Part shown: positions 55,592-64,000 of the stretch, in pieces
Position numbering within the stretch: the first letter of the stretch is position 1
Layout of the letters: each line of letters begins with the position of its first letter
Source of the DNA: Microbulbifer harenosus
GTDB lineage: Bacteria; Pseudomonadota; Gammaproteobacteria; Pseudomonadales; Cellvibrionaceae
NCBI RefSeq assembly: GCF_005771435.1
Contig: NZ_VANI01000004.1
Location: 1 to 64,000 of the forward strand
Reading direction: 5' to 3'
Length of the DNA: 64,000 nucleotides
Position numbers and translations under genes: made by a program
The notes under the pieces: model-generated
Seen by the model: only the letters and a program-made list of their open reading frames with translations
Databases searched by the model: none
What the model was told of the DNA's origin: nothing

Positions 55592-56971
55592 ATGCAGACT
55601 CCCACTCTCTTCGCCCTGCTGTTGCTGCTGATTCTGGTGGCCTATGGCACCGGCTTCAGCCGCGCCATCGGCGCCGCCCGCAGTCGCGGCGGTATTCGCA
55701 GCCTGGCCTCCCTGCCCAGTTATTACGGCGTGCACACCGCGCTCTGGTGCGGGCTGCCGGCGCTGGTCATCCTTGGCGTGTGGCTGGCGTTCGACGATGC
55801 CATCATCCGCGCGCTGGTGCTGGGCGGTGTCGCTGACCGGCCCGAGACCCTGTCCGGGCAGAACCTGCTGTACGCGCAGATCCAGAACCTCGCCGCCGGC
55901 AGTCTCGTGGGCGAGTCCACGCCGCAACTCGCCGCCGCCGCCGCGCACCTGAACAGCCTGCGCCAGAGCGGTCAGTGGCTGCAGACCGCGCTGATTCTGA
56001 TTCTGGCCGTCGGCCTTGGTGCCTACGCGCTGATGCGGGTGACCCCGGAATTGCGCGCGCGGGAAAAGGTGGAAAAGGTACTGCGGGTCATCCTGTTGAT
56101 GTGCGCCTGTGCCGCTATCTTTACCACCGTCGGCATCCTGATGTCGGTGCTGTTTGAATCCCTGCGCTTTTTCCAGGCGGTGCCAGTGACCGAATTCCTG
56201 TTCGGCCTGCACTGGAGCCCGCAGATGGCGATGCGCGCCGACCAGGTGGGTTCCAGCGGTGCCTTCGGCGCGGTGCCGCTGTTTACCGGTACGCTAATGG
56301 TGTCCGCCATCGCCATGTTTGTGGCGGTGCCGGTGGGCCTGATGTCGGCGATCTACCTCGCCGAGTACGCCAGCAACCGCGTGCGCGCCTTTGCCAAACC
56401 GCTGATCGAGATCCTCGCCGGTGTGCCCACGGTGGTGTACGGCTTTTTCGCCGCGCTGACTGTGGCGCCGTTTATTCGCGACCTCGCCCAGTCCGTCGGG
56501 CTCGAGGCGTCGAGCGAGAGTGCGCTGGCCGCCGGCCTGGTGATGGGGGTGATGATCATCCCGTTCATCTCCTCCCTCTCCGATGACGTGATCAACGCGG
56601 TGCCCCAGTCCCTGCGCGACGGCGCCCTCGGCCTCGGCTCCACCAAATCCGAAACCGTGCGCAAGGTGGTGATTCCGGCGGCCCTGCCCGGCATTGTCGG
56701 CGGCGTGTTGCTGGCGGTATCCCGCGCGATCGGCGAGACCATGATCGTGGTGATGGCCGCGGGCCTCGCCGCCAATCTCACCGCCAATCCGCTGGAATCC
56801 GTTACCACCGTCACCGTGCAGATCGTGACCCTGCTGGTGGGCGACCAGGAATTTGACAGCCCGAAAACCCTCGCGGCATTTGCGCTCGGTCTGATGCTGT
56901 TTATCAGCACGCTGATTCTGAACTTTATTGCCCTGCACGTCGTGAAAAAATACCGGGAACAGTATGACTGA
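55592..56971 (+). CDS. pstC: Phosphate ABC-transporter permease PstC, long form
   Basis: A 459-residue permease; E. coli PstC has about 319. The extra length is an N-terminal region of ~210 residues with three helices and a periplasmic part. The ABC permease core (~230-459) is recognised by VPVGLMSAIYLAEYAS and the EAA-type DGALGLGSTKSETVRKVVIPAALPG loop. It overlaps pstA by 8 bases. Confidence 0.93.
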   Translation: MQTPTLFALLLLLILVAYGTGFSRAIGAARSRGGIRSLASLPSYYGVHTALWCGLPALVILGVWLAFDDAIIRALVLGGVADRPETLSGQNLLYAQIQNLAAGSLVGESTPQLAAAAAHLNSLRQSGQWLQTALILILAVGLGAYALMRVTPELRAREKVEKVLRVILLMCACAAIFTTVGILMSVLFESLRFFQAVPVTEFLFGLHWSPQMAMRADQVGSSGAFGAVPLFTGTLMVSAIAMFVAVPVGLMSAIYLAEYASNRVRAFAKPLIEILAGVPTVVYGFFAALTVAPFIRDLAQSVGLEASSESALAAGLVMGVMIIPFISSLSDDVINAVPQSLRDGALGLGSTKSETVRKVVIPAALPGIVGGVLLAVSRAIGETMIVVMAAGLAANLTANPLESVTTVTVQIVTLLVGDQEFDSPKTLAAFALGLMLFISTLILNFIALHVVKKYREQYD

Positions 56972-58265
56972 TCTGACCCAAACCAACCTGACACAGAAAC
57001 AGGTGCGCGAGCGCATCGCTGCAAGGCTTGCCAGTCGCCATCGCAAGGAAAAAATATTCCGCGGTTTCGGTATCGCGAGTATTGCCTTTGGTGTGCTGGC
57101 AGTGCTGGTGCTGTTTACCGACATCATCAGCAAGGGCAGCAGCGCTTTCGTACAGTCGCAGATCCAGCTGCAGGTGAATTACGATCCGGCGGAGCTGGGC
57201 ATCGACAAGGTGGACCAGGAGAGTCTCGCCTGGGCGAATTTCGACGGTGTGATCCGCAATGCCCTGCGCGAGCGCTTTCCCGATGTGACCGGGCGATCCG
57301 AAAAACGCGAGCTGTATTCGCTGGTTTCCAGCGGTGCCGGCTTCGACCTGCGCGAGCGCCTGCAGAACAACCCGGAACTGCTGGGGCAGAGCGAAACCGT
57401 ATGGGTCAACGCGGACGACGATGTCGACACCTACGTGAAGAGCCTGTCGAAGAGCAAGGACGGCTTCCTCGGTCGCACCTCCGAACAGAAGGCGGTGTGG
57501 ATCAACGCGCTGCGCGATTCCGGTGAACTGAAAAAGCGCTTCAACAAAACCTTTTTCACCAACGGCGATTCCCGCGAGCCGGAGCAGGCGGGTATCCGCG
57601 CGGCCCTGGTGGGCTCGCTGTTTACCCTGCTGGTGACCCTGGTGCTGTCCTTCCCCATCGGTGTGGCGGCGGCGATCTATCTCGAGGAGTTTGCCCCGAA
57701 AAACCGCTGGACCGACCTGATCGAGGTGAACATCAACAACCTCGCCGCGGTACCGTCCATCGTGTTCGGTCTGTTGGGTCTCGCCATCTTCATCAACTTC
57801 TTCGAACTGCCGCGCTCGGCGCCGCTGGTGGGCGGCCTGGTGCTGACGCTGATGACGCTGCCCACCATCATCATTTCCAGCCGCGCATCGCTCAAATCGG
57901 TGCCCCCGTCGATCCGCGAGGCGGCCATGGGTATGGGCGCCTCGCGCATGCAGGTGGTATTGCACCACGTACTGCCGCTGGCGATGCCCGGCATGCTGAC
58001 CGGCGCCATCATCGGTATGGCGCAGGCGCTGGGTGAAACCGCGCCGCTGCTGATGATCGGTATGGTGGCGTTTATTGTCGATGTGCCCCACGGCATAACC
58101 GACCCGTCCACGGTTTTGCCGGTGCAGATTTTCCTGTGGGCCGACAGCCCGGAGCGCGCATTTGTGGAGCGCACCTCCGCCGCCATCATGGTGTTGCTGG
58201 CGGTGCTGATCACCATGAACACCTGCGCAGTGTGGCTGCGCAAGAAACTTGAGCGCCGCTGGTGA
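56964..58265 (+). CDS. pstA: Phosphate ABC-transporter permease PstA, long form
   Basis: A 433-residue permease; E. coli PstA has about 296. A periplasmic segment (~75-205, DxVDTYVKSLSKSKDG and nearby) is inserted after the first helix. The core (~210-430) has the FPIGVAAAIYLEEFAPKN helix and the EAA loop with AAMGMGASRMQVVLHHVLP. With PstC it forms the membrane channel driven by PstB. Confidence 0.94.
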   Translation: MTDLTQTNLTQKQVRERIAARLASRHRKEKIFRGFGIASIAFGVLAVLVLFTDIISKGSSAFVQSQIQLQVNYDPAELGIDKVDQESLAWANFDGVIRNALRERFPDVTGRSEKRELYSLVSSGAGFDLRERLQNNPELLGQSETVWVNADDDVDTYVKSLSKSKDGFLGRTSEQKAVWINALRDSGELKKRFNKTFFTNGDSREPEQAGIRAALVGSLFTLLVTLVLSFPIGVAAAIYLEEFAPKNRWTDLIEVNINNLAAVPSIVFGLLGLAIFINFFELPRSAPLVGGLVLTLMTLPTIIISSRASLKSVPPSIREAAMGMGASRMQVVLHHVLPLAMPGMLTGAIIGMAQALGETAPLLMIGMVAFIVDVPHGITDPSTVLPVQIFLWADSPERAFVERTSAAIMVLLAVLITMNTCAVWLRKKLERRW

Positions 58266-58301
58266 AGCGAAAGCGCGTAAGATAGCGAGCGAGAACAAGC
58301 C

Positions 58302-59174
58302 ATGAGTACCATGACCCTGAATGCGGGCCCGGCAGCAGCCGTGGGCGACTCAACCGCGGAGCAGAATTTAGTGAACACCAAAGCGGACATCAAAACCGTC
58401 GGCAGCCCCTTCTGTGACGACGCCAAGCTGCGTATGCGCAACGTCAATGTGTTTTACGGCGAGACCCAGGCGATTCACGATGTGAGCCTGGATATCGGTC
58501 GCAACCAGGTGGTGGCGATGATCGGCCCGTCCGGCTGTGGCAAATCCACCTTTCTGCGCTGCCTGAACCGCATGAACGACACCATTGAGGGCTGTCGTGT
58601 GGAGGGCGAGCTGAGCCTCGACGGCGACCCCATTTACGGCGCGAAGGTGGACGTGGTACCGCTGCGCGCGCGCGTCGGCATGGTGTTCCAGAAGCCGAAC
58701 CCCTTTCCCAAGTCCATTTACGACAATGTCGCCTACGGTCCTAAGATCCACGGCATCGCCAGCCGCCGCGCGGAACTGGATGAAATCGTCGAGAACAGCC
58801 TGCGCCGCGCGGGTCTGTGGAACGAGGTGAAAGACCGCCTGGACAAACCCGGCACCGGCCTCTCCGGCGGTCAGCAGCAGCGCCTGTGTATCGCCCGCGC
58901 GATTGCGGTGAGCCCGGAAGTGATTCTGATGGACGAGCCCTGCTCCGCACTCGACCCGATCGCCACCGCGCGTATCGAGGAGCTGATTGACGAGCTGCGC
59001 GAGAACTACACCATCGCCATCGTCACCCACTCCATGCAGCAGGCCGCACGGGTAAGTCAGCGCACTGCCTACTTCCACCTCGGCAAGCTGGTGGAAGTGA
59101 ACGATACCGAGACCGTGTTCACCAATCCCGAGCACGAACTCACCGAAGCCTACATCACCGGCCGTTTCGGCTAA
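58302..59174 (+). CDS. pstB: Phosphate ABC-transporter ATPase PstB
   Basis: A 290-residue ATPase. Walker A is GPSGCGKST (~74-82), the Q-loop [10 protein letters not shown], signature LSGGQQQR (~187) and Walker [12 protein letters not shown], followed by the H-loop [10 protein letters not shown]. About 45 residues precede the ABC core, longer than E. coli. It powers phosphate import. PhoU follows after 24 bases. Confidence 0.97.
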   Translation: MSTMTLNAGPAAAVGDSTAEQNLVNTKADIKTVGSPFCDDAKLRMRNVNVFYGETQAIHDVSLDIGRNQVVAMIGPSGCGKSTFLRCLNRMNDTIEGCRVEGELSLDGDPIYGAKVDVVPLRARVGMVFQKPNPFPKSIYDNVAYGPKIHGIASRRAELDEIVENSLRRAGLWNEVKDRLDKPGTGLSGGQQQRLCIARAIAVSPEVILMDEPCSALDPIATARIEELIDELRENYTIAIVTHSMQQAARVSQRTAYFHLGKLVEVNDTETVFTNPEHELTEAYITGRFG

Positions 59175-59198
59175 GGTTGGGGGGAGCCCACAGAGAAT

Positions 59199-59894
59199 AT
59201 GGACATGCATTTCGATCAACACATCTCCCGCCAGTTCAACGAGGATCTCGAGAGCCTCAAGACGGAAATGCTGGAAATGGGTGGCCTTGTCGCCCGCCAG
59301 GTGGCGGACGCGGTAGATGCTCTCGCCAACGCCGACAGCGAGCTGGCGGAAAAGGTGCTGCAGGTGGAAGAGGAAATCGACCGCTGCGAAATGGAGCTGG
59401 ACGAGCACGCCACCCTGATCATCGCCAAACGCCAGCCGGCGGCGTCCGACCTGCGCATGGTGATGTCGGTGATCCGCATCGCCCGCGACCTGGAGCGCAT
59501 GGGCGATGAAGCCAGCAAGATCGCGAAAATGGCCATTGCGCTCACCGACGAGGGCACCGCGCCGCGCGGCTACACCGAGATCCGTCACATCGCCAACGCC
59601 GTGCGCAAGATGATGAACGACGCCCTCGACGCCTACACCCGCTTCGATGTGGAGTCCGCGCTGAAGACGCTGGCGGAAGACGAGCAGGTGGACATGGATT
59701 ACCGCAGCGCGATCCGCGAGCTGGTCACCTATATGATGGAGGACCCGCGCAGTATTTCGCGGGTGATGAACGTGTTGTGGACCCTGCGCTCACTGGAGCG
59801 AATCGGTGATCACGCCAAGAATATTTGTGAGCAGGTGGTGTATCTGGTAAAGGGCGCGGATATCCGCCACGGCAACAAGAAAAATCTGCGCTGA
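59199..59894 (+). CDS. phoU: Phosphate-signalling protein PhoU
   Basis: A 231-residue protein of two three-helix bundles with the metal-cluster motifs EEEIDRCEMELDE-like (~60-75) and the DLERMGDEASKIA and RSLERIGDHAKNI repeats, at about 100-112 and 190-202. It links PstSCAB to PhoR/PhoB, keeping the regulon off when phosphate is ample. It is the last gene of the pst unit; a terminator follows. Confidence 0.96.
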   Translation: MDMHFDQHISRQFNEDLESLKTEMLEMGGLVARQVADAVDALANADSELAEKVLQVEEEIDRCEMELDEHATLIIAKRQPAASDLRMVMSVIRIARDLERMGDEASKIAKMAIALTDEGTAPRGYTEIRHIANAVRKMMNDALDAYTRFDVESALKTLAEDEQVDMDYRSAIRELVTYMMEDPRSISRVMNVLWTLRSLERIGDHAKNICEQVVYLVKGADIRHGNKKNLR

Positions 59895-59978
59895 GAGTGC
59901 GTTGAACCGGGCATCGGCTTTTCCGCTTTCCGGATCGAGAAATCGGAATCTGCACAATCGCATCGGAAATAATTTTAC

Positions 59979-60005
59979 AAAAGGCCGCTACTGCGGCCTT
60001 TTGTA
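59979..60005 (+). terminator. Terminator of the pst-phoU unit
   Basis: A 10-bp stem (aaaaggccgc / gcggcctttt) with loop tact, followed by further T residues. It lies ~85 bases past the phoU stop. Confidence 0.9.
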
Positions 60006-60197
60006 TTCGTAACAATCCTAATCGAGAATTGCCTACCCCCGTTTTTCCGGAATTGGTATAACCAAAACCCCTTCAGCGTATTCAGCATCGGTTCAGATGC
60101 CACCTCGCAAAATGCGCGGGCTTCTGTAATTTCGCTTGTAGCCAGATTACGGGATACACGTGACAGTTGAGACGTTAGTCACATTTAACGTTTATCG

Positions 60198-60226
60198 TTG
60201 CGCTGAGTTTTTCCTTTGCTTAGAAT
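60198..60226 (+). promoter_or_regulatory. Sigma-70-type promoter of the putative porin gene
   Basis: TTGCGC (60198-60203) and TAGAAT (60221-60226) are separated by 17 bases. The same layout, TTGTGC-17-TAGAAT, precedes the second beta-barrel gene at 61312. Confidence 0.75.
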
Positions 60227-60320
60227 CCGCGCCGCATTTGCCCGGAAGGGCAAACAGCGGGTACGGGTACGAAAGTACTGATTCAAACGTACAGATGTAA
60301 TTTAAACAGGGAACACTTCC

Positions 60321-61121
60321 ATGAAGTTCAAGTTTGCAGCACTTCCTCTCATGCTGGTTTCTGCCATTGCTTCCGCAGAACAGTACAACTCCTTCACCGA
60401 CGCTGATTACACGTCAGCAGATTACGGCAATTTCGATGTCGATACCCTGCGCGTTCAGTCGCAGTACTACTTCGGTGCCCTGAATACCCTGGGTCCGCGC
60501 AAAGAATTCAATTACATTCTGCCGGTGAGCAACATCTACGGTGGTTTCAGCTACATCGATGCAGAAGGCAATGACACCGACACACTGAACATTGGTGGCG
60601 AATACTATACCGGTCAGTGGAAACTGTTTGGTGAGCTTGAGGACAATGATTTCTCCACCAACTACAGCGCCGGTGTGGGCTTCCTGTTCACTCCGAATTT
60701 CCTCGCGGAAGTAGAAGCGGTGAAACCGGAAGATGAAGACACCGTCCTGTTCGCCCGCGCCAAATACAACCACCAGCTGAGCGGCACCGACTACATTGGT
60801 TTTACCGCCGAAGTGGATGATGAGTTCGATTACCGCAGTGTGTCTTCCAAGTACTTCACCGCTCTGTCCGGCGGTCAGTACCTGACTGCAGGTGTTACCC
60901 TGACAGACAATGCGGGTGAAGACCTGTTCTGGGGTGGTGAAGTAGAGTTCTACTTCAACGAAAACACCTCCATCGGTGGTGGCTACGCAGAAAACGACTC
61001 CTATTTCGTGGATGCTACCCACTTCTTCAACCGCAATGTTGCGGCTAAGGTGGGCTACGCCTCCAACCGCGATTTTGACGAGTTGGATATTTTCAGCATC
61101 GGTGTAACCGTTCAGCTGTAA
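60321..61121 (+). CDS. Putative outer-membrane porin
   Basis: A 266-residue protein: signal peptide (LPLMLVSAIASA), then a beta-barrel of alternating aromatic/hydrophobic strands, rich in Asp/Glu and ending in the canonical hydrophobic strand IGVTVQL. It resembles small putative porins of marine gammaproteobacteria that form 10-12-strand barrels. It follows phoU, but no Pho box is seen before it. Substrate unknown. Confidence 0.75.
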   Translation: MKFKFAALPLMLVSAIASAEQYNSFTDADYTSADYGNFDVDTLRVQSQYYFGALNTLGPRKEFNYILPVSNIYGGFSYIDAEGNDTDTLNIGGEYYTGQWKLFGELEDNDFSTNYSAGVGFLFTPNFLAEVEAVKPEDEDTVLFARAKYNHQLSGTDYIGFTAEVDDEFDYRSVSSKYFTALSGGQYLTAGVTLTDNAGEDLFWGGEVEFYFNENTSIGGGYAENDSYFVDATHFFNRNVAAKVGYASNRDFDELDIFSIGVTVQL

Positions 61122-61131
61122 TTTTCCCTAA

Positions 61132-61171
61132 AACCTTCGGTGCTGGCTGCTATTGGCTATCGCCGAAGGTT
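61132..61171 (+). terminator. Hairpin after the putative porin gene
   Basis: Arms 61132-61142 (aaccttcggtg) and 61161-61171 (cgccgaaggtt) pair with one G-T. There is no T-run, so termination is uncertain. Confidence 0.45.
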
Positions 61172-61239
61172 GTCGCTTTGACATTCGTTTCCTCCCACCT
61201 CTCAAACCCTTCCTGTAATAGCGTGTAATTTCGCAACTA

Positions 61240-61268
61240 TTGTGCGCTGCGACACACTTGCATAGAAT
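61240..61268 (+). promoter_or_regulatory. Sigma-70-type promoter of the second beta-barrel gene
   Basis: TTGTGC (61240-61245) and TAGAAT (61263-61268) are 17 bases apart. It matches the promoter at 60198 in spacing and -10. Confidence 0.75.
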
Positions 61269-61311
61269 CCCGCCGCCTTATCCAACAACGAAACAATCAA
61301 AGGGGATTTGA

Positions 61312-61980
61312 ATGAAAGGCTTGGGTCTGGGAACACTATTTGCGTTATCCATCTTCGCGGCCAGTAATAGTGCAGCGCAGGAGAACACCTGGTATTTGAA
61401 GTTTGGTGTTGCATCAACAGATCCAGATGCTGGTGAAGTAGAAGAGCTTCTCGAAGACGAATTCGGAACCACCAAAAAATTTGATAATGCCACCGGGTTT
61501 AATTTCACCTTGGGGTATCAACTGACGCCGTTTATCGCCGTAGAAGGCAGCTATCTTGATTGGGGTGATTCCAAGCTGCGAGATAGCGGTTCCTACGGGG
61601 ATTTGTATTATGACGGCATTGAAGTGCAGCTGTCTGGTACAACAACGCTTTCCGGATCAACGAAATCGCTAGGCGCTGTGCTGTCTACCGATGTCAATCG
61701 CCCGTTTTCTTTCGGCGTGAAAGGTGGTATCCACTTTTGGGAAAATGAAGCGCGAATCCAGTTGGACGAAACCTTCAGGTTCTATGATTCCTACGGCAAT
61801 ATATTGGCAGAGGAATTCTCGGCAGACGAGTCCGCGAGTGTTGACGGCGACGATGGTTACTACGGAATCATTGGTACCTATCGGACAGCTGGCTGGATGG
61901 TCAGTCTGGACCACACCATTTACAAATCCGAGGATGTCGATCCCAGCACTACTACCCTGTCACTTGGCATCCAGTTCTGA
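61312..61980 (+). CDS. Outer-membrane beta-barrel protein
   Basis: A 222-residue protein with a signal peptide ending near SAAQE and an 8-strand-type barrel (WYLKFGVAS, FNFTLGYQL, AVEGSYLDWG, KGGIHFW, LDHTIYKSE) closing with LSLGIQF. This is an OmpA-N/OmpW-like fold, with long acidic loops. A ribosome-binding site (aaagggga) precedes the ATG. Function unknown. Confidence 0.78.
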   Translation: MKGLGLGTLFALSIFAASNSAAQENTWYLKFGVASTDPDAGEVEELLEDEFGTTKKFDNATGFNFTLGYQLTPFIAVEGSYLDWGDSKLRDSGSYGDLYYDGIEVQLSGTTTLSGSTKSLGAVLSTDVNRPFSFGVKGGIHFWENEARIQLDETFRFYDSYGNILAEEFSADESASVDGDDGYYGIIGTYRTAGWMVSLDHTIYKSEDVDPSTTTLSLGIQF

Positions 61981-62022
61981 TTTGCCGTTCGTTACCCGCT
62001 TATATTCCGTAGCGGGCTTAGC

Positions 62023-62052
62023 AAAAACGCCACCGTTCTGGTGGCGTTTTTT
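62023..62052. terminator. Bidirectional terminator
   Basis: A perfect 12-bp stem (aaaaacgccacc / ggtggcgttttt) with loop gttct. It serves the beta-barrel gene (+) and the M48 gene (-) which converge here. Confidence 0.9.
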
Positions 62053-62061
62053 GTTTCCGCT

Positions 62062-63354
62062 TTAGCCGTTACTGCCCAGCGCCTGCACCCGCGCCTGTGC
62101 CTTGGTGCCGATATCACCGCTGTCCTGGGCGGCAATCTGGTACTGGCTCAGGGCGCTCTTGGTATTGCCCTGTTGCTCGTACACCTGCCCCAGGTAATAG
62201 TGTGCGTGCGGTGTGGCGAGATACTGGGTTGAGCGCTGCAGGTCGCGTTCCGCAGCCGTGTAGTTTTTCAGCTGTGCGTTGAGCATGCCGCGCATCAGCC
62301 AGTTGGAAAACAGCGTCGGATTTTTCTGTACGGCGGTTTCGTAGGAGGCAAGCGCGTCCTGATATTGTTTTTTCTGCGCCAGCAGATCCCCTTCCAGCGC
62401 GTAGAAAGACGCCTCTTTCGGCTGCAGTTTCTGCGCCTGGCGGGTAAGAGTCAGTGCGCGGTCGTACTCCTTTTTCTGCACCGCGGCCACGGCGTCGTCG
62501 TAGTGCTTGTACGCAGCCGCGTCTTTCTTGAGTTGTGCTATGGCCTTCTGGTATTGGCTGCGGTTAGTGGTGCCGGTCGCCAGTTTCTTGGCGTGCTCGA
62601 CGTTGGCATTCACTCGCGACTGCGACGGTGGGTGGCTTGCGAACAATGCATCCAGGCCGCCGGACTGGCTGCCCTTGGACAGCTCGACGAACTTCTGCTG
62701 CAGGCGCACCGCGCCCTGCGGATCGTAGCCGGCGGCGGCCATGTACTTCATGCCGTAACGGTCTGACTCCAGCTCGTTGTCGCGTCCATACTTGGCGATA
62801 TAGGCGGAACCGCCGAACTGGCTGCCGAGCGAAACCAGATCGCCGTAACCGGTGTTCTGGGTAGTAGCGCCGAGGATGGCAATGCCGGCGCCGAGAATCT
62901 GCTGCTGCGACATGGCGGCGGCGGAGTGACGCGCGGCGGCGTGCACGATTTCGTGGCCGAGCACCGCGGCGAGCTCCGCCTCATCCTCCAGCAGCACCAG
63001 CAGGCCGCGGTTTACCGCGATCTTGCCGCCCGGCAGCGCCCAGGCGTTTGGCACGGAGTTGTTCAGTACTACGAATTCGTAGGGTAGCTGCGGCTGGTCG
63101 GAGACCTTGGCCAGCTTGTGGCCTACGCTGCTGACATAGGCCTGCAGCGCCGGGTCGACCAGGTATTCACCGCCCTGGGTCTGCTGGGCCTTGGGGTACT
63201 GTTCAACCCCCAGCGCCACCTCCTGGCTCTGGGACATCAGCGACAGTTCCTTCTTGCCAGTCACCGGGTTGACCGCGCAGCCAACGATTCCGGCAGTTAC
63301 GGAGGCCGCGACAGCGGTGGCCAGCAGCCGTTTTGCGATTGAGCGACGAATCAT
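62062..63354 (-). CDS. M48-family zinc metalloprotease lipoprotein with TPR domain
   Basis: A 430-residue protein. The lipobox is IVGC (Cys ~26), so it is an outer-membrane or periplasmic lipoprotein. The protease domain (~60-260) has the zinc motif HEIVH and downstream Glu in NELESDRYGMKYM. A C-terminal TPR region (~300-425) has LTRQAQKLQPKEASFYALEG and AERDLQRSTQYLATPHAHYYLG. This architecture resembles BepA-type proteases that monitor outer-membrane protein assembly; the orthologue is not certain. Confidence 0.88.
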   Translation of the reverse strand: MIRRSIAKRLLATAVAASVTAGIVGCAVNPVTGKKELSLMSQSQEVALGVEQYPKAQQTQGGEYLVDPALQAYVSSVGHKLAKVSDQPQLPYEFVVLNNSVPNAWALPGGKIAVNRGLLVLLEDEAELAAVLGHEIVHAAARHSAAAMSQQQILGAGIAILGATTQNTGYGDLVSLGSQFGGSAYIAKYGRDNELESDRYGMKYMAAAGYDPQGAVRLQQKFVELSKGSQSGGLDALFASHPPSQSRVNANVEHAKKLATGTTNRSQYQKAIAQLKKDAAAYKHYDDAVAAVQKKEYDRALTLTRQAQKLQPKEASFYALEGDLLAQKKQYQDALASYETAVQKNPTLFSNWLMRGMLNAQLKNYTAAERDLQRSTQYLATPHAHYYLGQVYEQQGNTKSALSQYQIAAQDSGDIGTKAQARVQALGSNG

Positions 63355-63446
63355 GGATCACTCCCTGTATAATGCTCGGTCTTTTAATATGGCCCTGCGG
63401 GCCGGGTTCAAGGTTGAATATTGTACACAGTCCGGGGAGCGAGGTT

Positions 63447-63938
63447 ATGTCGAGCGCACTGCAGATTATCGAATTATTTGCCGGTACCAATCCCGATGGC
63501 GAGCCGGTAGTGGAGCGGCTGCAGGTGCGGGTCAACGACGACGACAGCGTGCAGCTGGTACGCTCCCCCGCGTTCATCAAGGGCATCGCCAGCGGCGACA
63601 CCATCAAGATCAACCGCCAGGACCCGGAAAAACCGGGATTCGACCTGGTAAAACGCTCCGGCAACCTGGCGATACGGGTCTTTTGCCGCGAGGACAGCGC
63701 CAAGCTCTCGGATCAGCTGAGCCCGCAGATCGAAAAGCTCGGCGGCGAGTTGGATCTTGAGAGCCCGCGCCTGCTGGTGTTCAGCATTCACGTGAGCTGC
63801 GGTTTCGAGGAAATCGAGAAAATCCTCAACAGCGTGTGCGACGGCGCCAACAGTGTCTGGTATTACGGCAATGTCTACGATCCGGTGGATGGGCAGACGC
63901 CGCTCAATTGGTGGCAAGACATCCTAAAACCGGAATAA
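63447..63938 (+). CDS. DUF4265-like protein
   Basis: About 163 residues, soluble, alpha/beta. Family-like blocks are VQLVRSPAFIKGIASGDTIKI (split here for length) and FDLVKRSGNLAIRVF, with NSVCDGANSVWYYGNVYDP near the C-terminus. I chose ATG 63447, which has gggagcgagg upstream; the frame open from 63333 overlaps the M48 start region antisense. Role unknown. Confidence 0.75.
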   Translation: MSSALQIIELFAGTNPDGEPVVERLQVRVNDDDSVQLVRSPAFIKGIASGDTIKINRQDPEKPGFDLVKRSGNLAIRVFCREDSAKLSDQLSPQIEKLGGELDLESPRLLVFSIHVSCGFEEIEKILNSVCDGANSVWYYGNVYDPVDGQTPLNWWQDILKPE

Positions 63939-63963
63939 AACCGACCCCCATACCAATACCGTC

Positions 63964-63983
63964 ATTCCGGCGTAGGCCGGAAT
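63964..63983. repeat. Short palindromic intergenic repeat
   Basis: attccggc and gccggaat enclose a 4-base loop, followed by ccag. The pattern (tcattcc...ggaatccag) is a common interspersed palindrome in many proteobacteria. It runs into the window end and differs from the tgtaggagc family. Confidence 0.65.
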
Positions 63984-64000
63984 CCAGGACTCCGACCCCT

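Larger units (their letters stand above)
59895..60320. other. Intergenic region with terminator and promoter
   Basis: No gene is supported. These 426 bases contain the phoU terminator (59979-60005) and the promoter at 60198-60226, leaving an ~88-base 5' leader before the porin gene. In the leader, cccggaagggcaaacagcggg is GC-rich but forms no obvious riboswitch. Confidence 0.7.

Overview
The window (GC-rich, roughly 60% by eye) looks like a chromosomal piece of a marine or soil gammaproteobacterium. I infer Cellvibrionales, perhaps a Microbulbifer-like genus, from four things: a GlyGly-CTERM surface protein, two TonB-dependent receptors (one paired with a TPR-sulfotransferase), DUF6795-type proteins, and gammaproteobacterial UvrD, HexR, RIO-kinase and Pst genes. 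No rRNA, tRNA, CRISPR array, integrase or transposase is visible.

Layout. 1-3.0 kb: 3' part of a large Ca-binding, Cys-paired repeat protein with a GlyGly-CTERM tail. 3.1-8.5 kb: an isochorismatase-fold protein lacking its nucleophilic Cys, then an iron-type locus (PepSY membrane protein, DUF3649-like and DUF3325-like small membrane proteins, divergent TonB receptor, Fur-box-like site). 8.6-15.4 kb: lipocalin, then a compact six-gene run: bd-type (CIO) quinol oxidase CydAB, a 39-aa DUF2474 subunit, and a three-subunit FAD/3Fe-4S/triheme sugar dehydrogenase. 15.5-17.7 kb: an AT-richer islet with two tandem DUF6795-like proteins and a class-3 lipase. 18.1-22.1 kb: TonB receptor plus TPR-sulfotransferase. 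22.1-25.4 kb: two cation/proton antiporters. 25.6-30.8 kb: pirin with divergent LysR regulator, Gfo/Idh/MocA oxidoreductase, DoxX, and two glutathione transferases. 30.9-34.9 kb: Bcr/CflA efflux, DUF4153 membrane protein, HexR. 35.2-40.2 kb: uvrD (with SOS box), TRAP binding protein, RIO kinase, SEC-C protein. 40.3-41.95 kb: a second AT-rich islet with another DUF6795 protein, a Tai-like immunity lipoprotein and a broken Tae4-like amidase. 42.1-45.4 kb: groES-groEL with a heat-shock promoter, an unknown gene, yciA. 45.6-52.1 kb: CusCBA-type Cu/Ag efflux with a Cys/Met/His-rich leader gene. 52.2-54.2 kb: TRAP dctQM. 54.3-59.9 kb: pstSCAB-phoU behind a Pho box. 60.3-64.0 kb: two beta-barrel proteins, an M48 metalloprotease lipoprotein, a DUF4265 protein.

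How it fits together. Much of the window is envelope and nutrient physiology: iron uptake, phosphate uptake, organic-acid uptake, metal efflux and cation exchange. The most integrated unit is the oxidase/dehydrogenase run, which reads as a complete periplasmic sugar-oxidation chain ending in a cytochrome-c-independent quinol oxidase. The most unusual pattern is the recurrence of DUF6795-like exported proteins in two AT-rich islets, each beside a gene resembling a type VI secretion effector or immunity gene (lipase; Tai/Tae4). I offer this as a candidate antibacterial toxin/immunity association. No T6SS structural gene lies in the window, so the link is inference. Small palindromic REP-like elements are scattered between genes. 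Gene starts were chosen using ribosome-binding sites, signal peptides and family lengths, and several differ from the longest possible reading frame.
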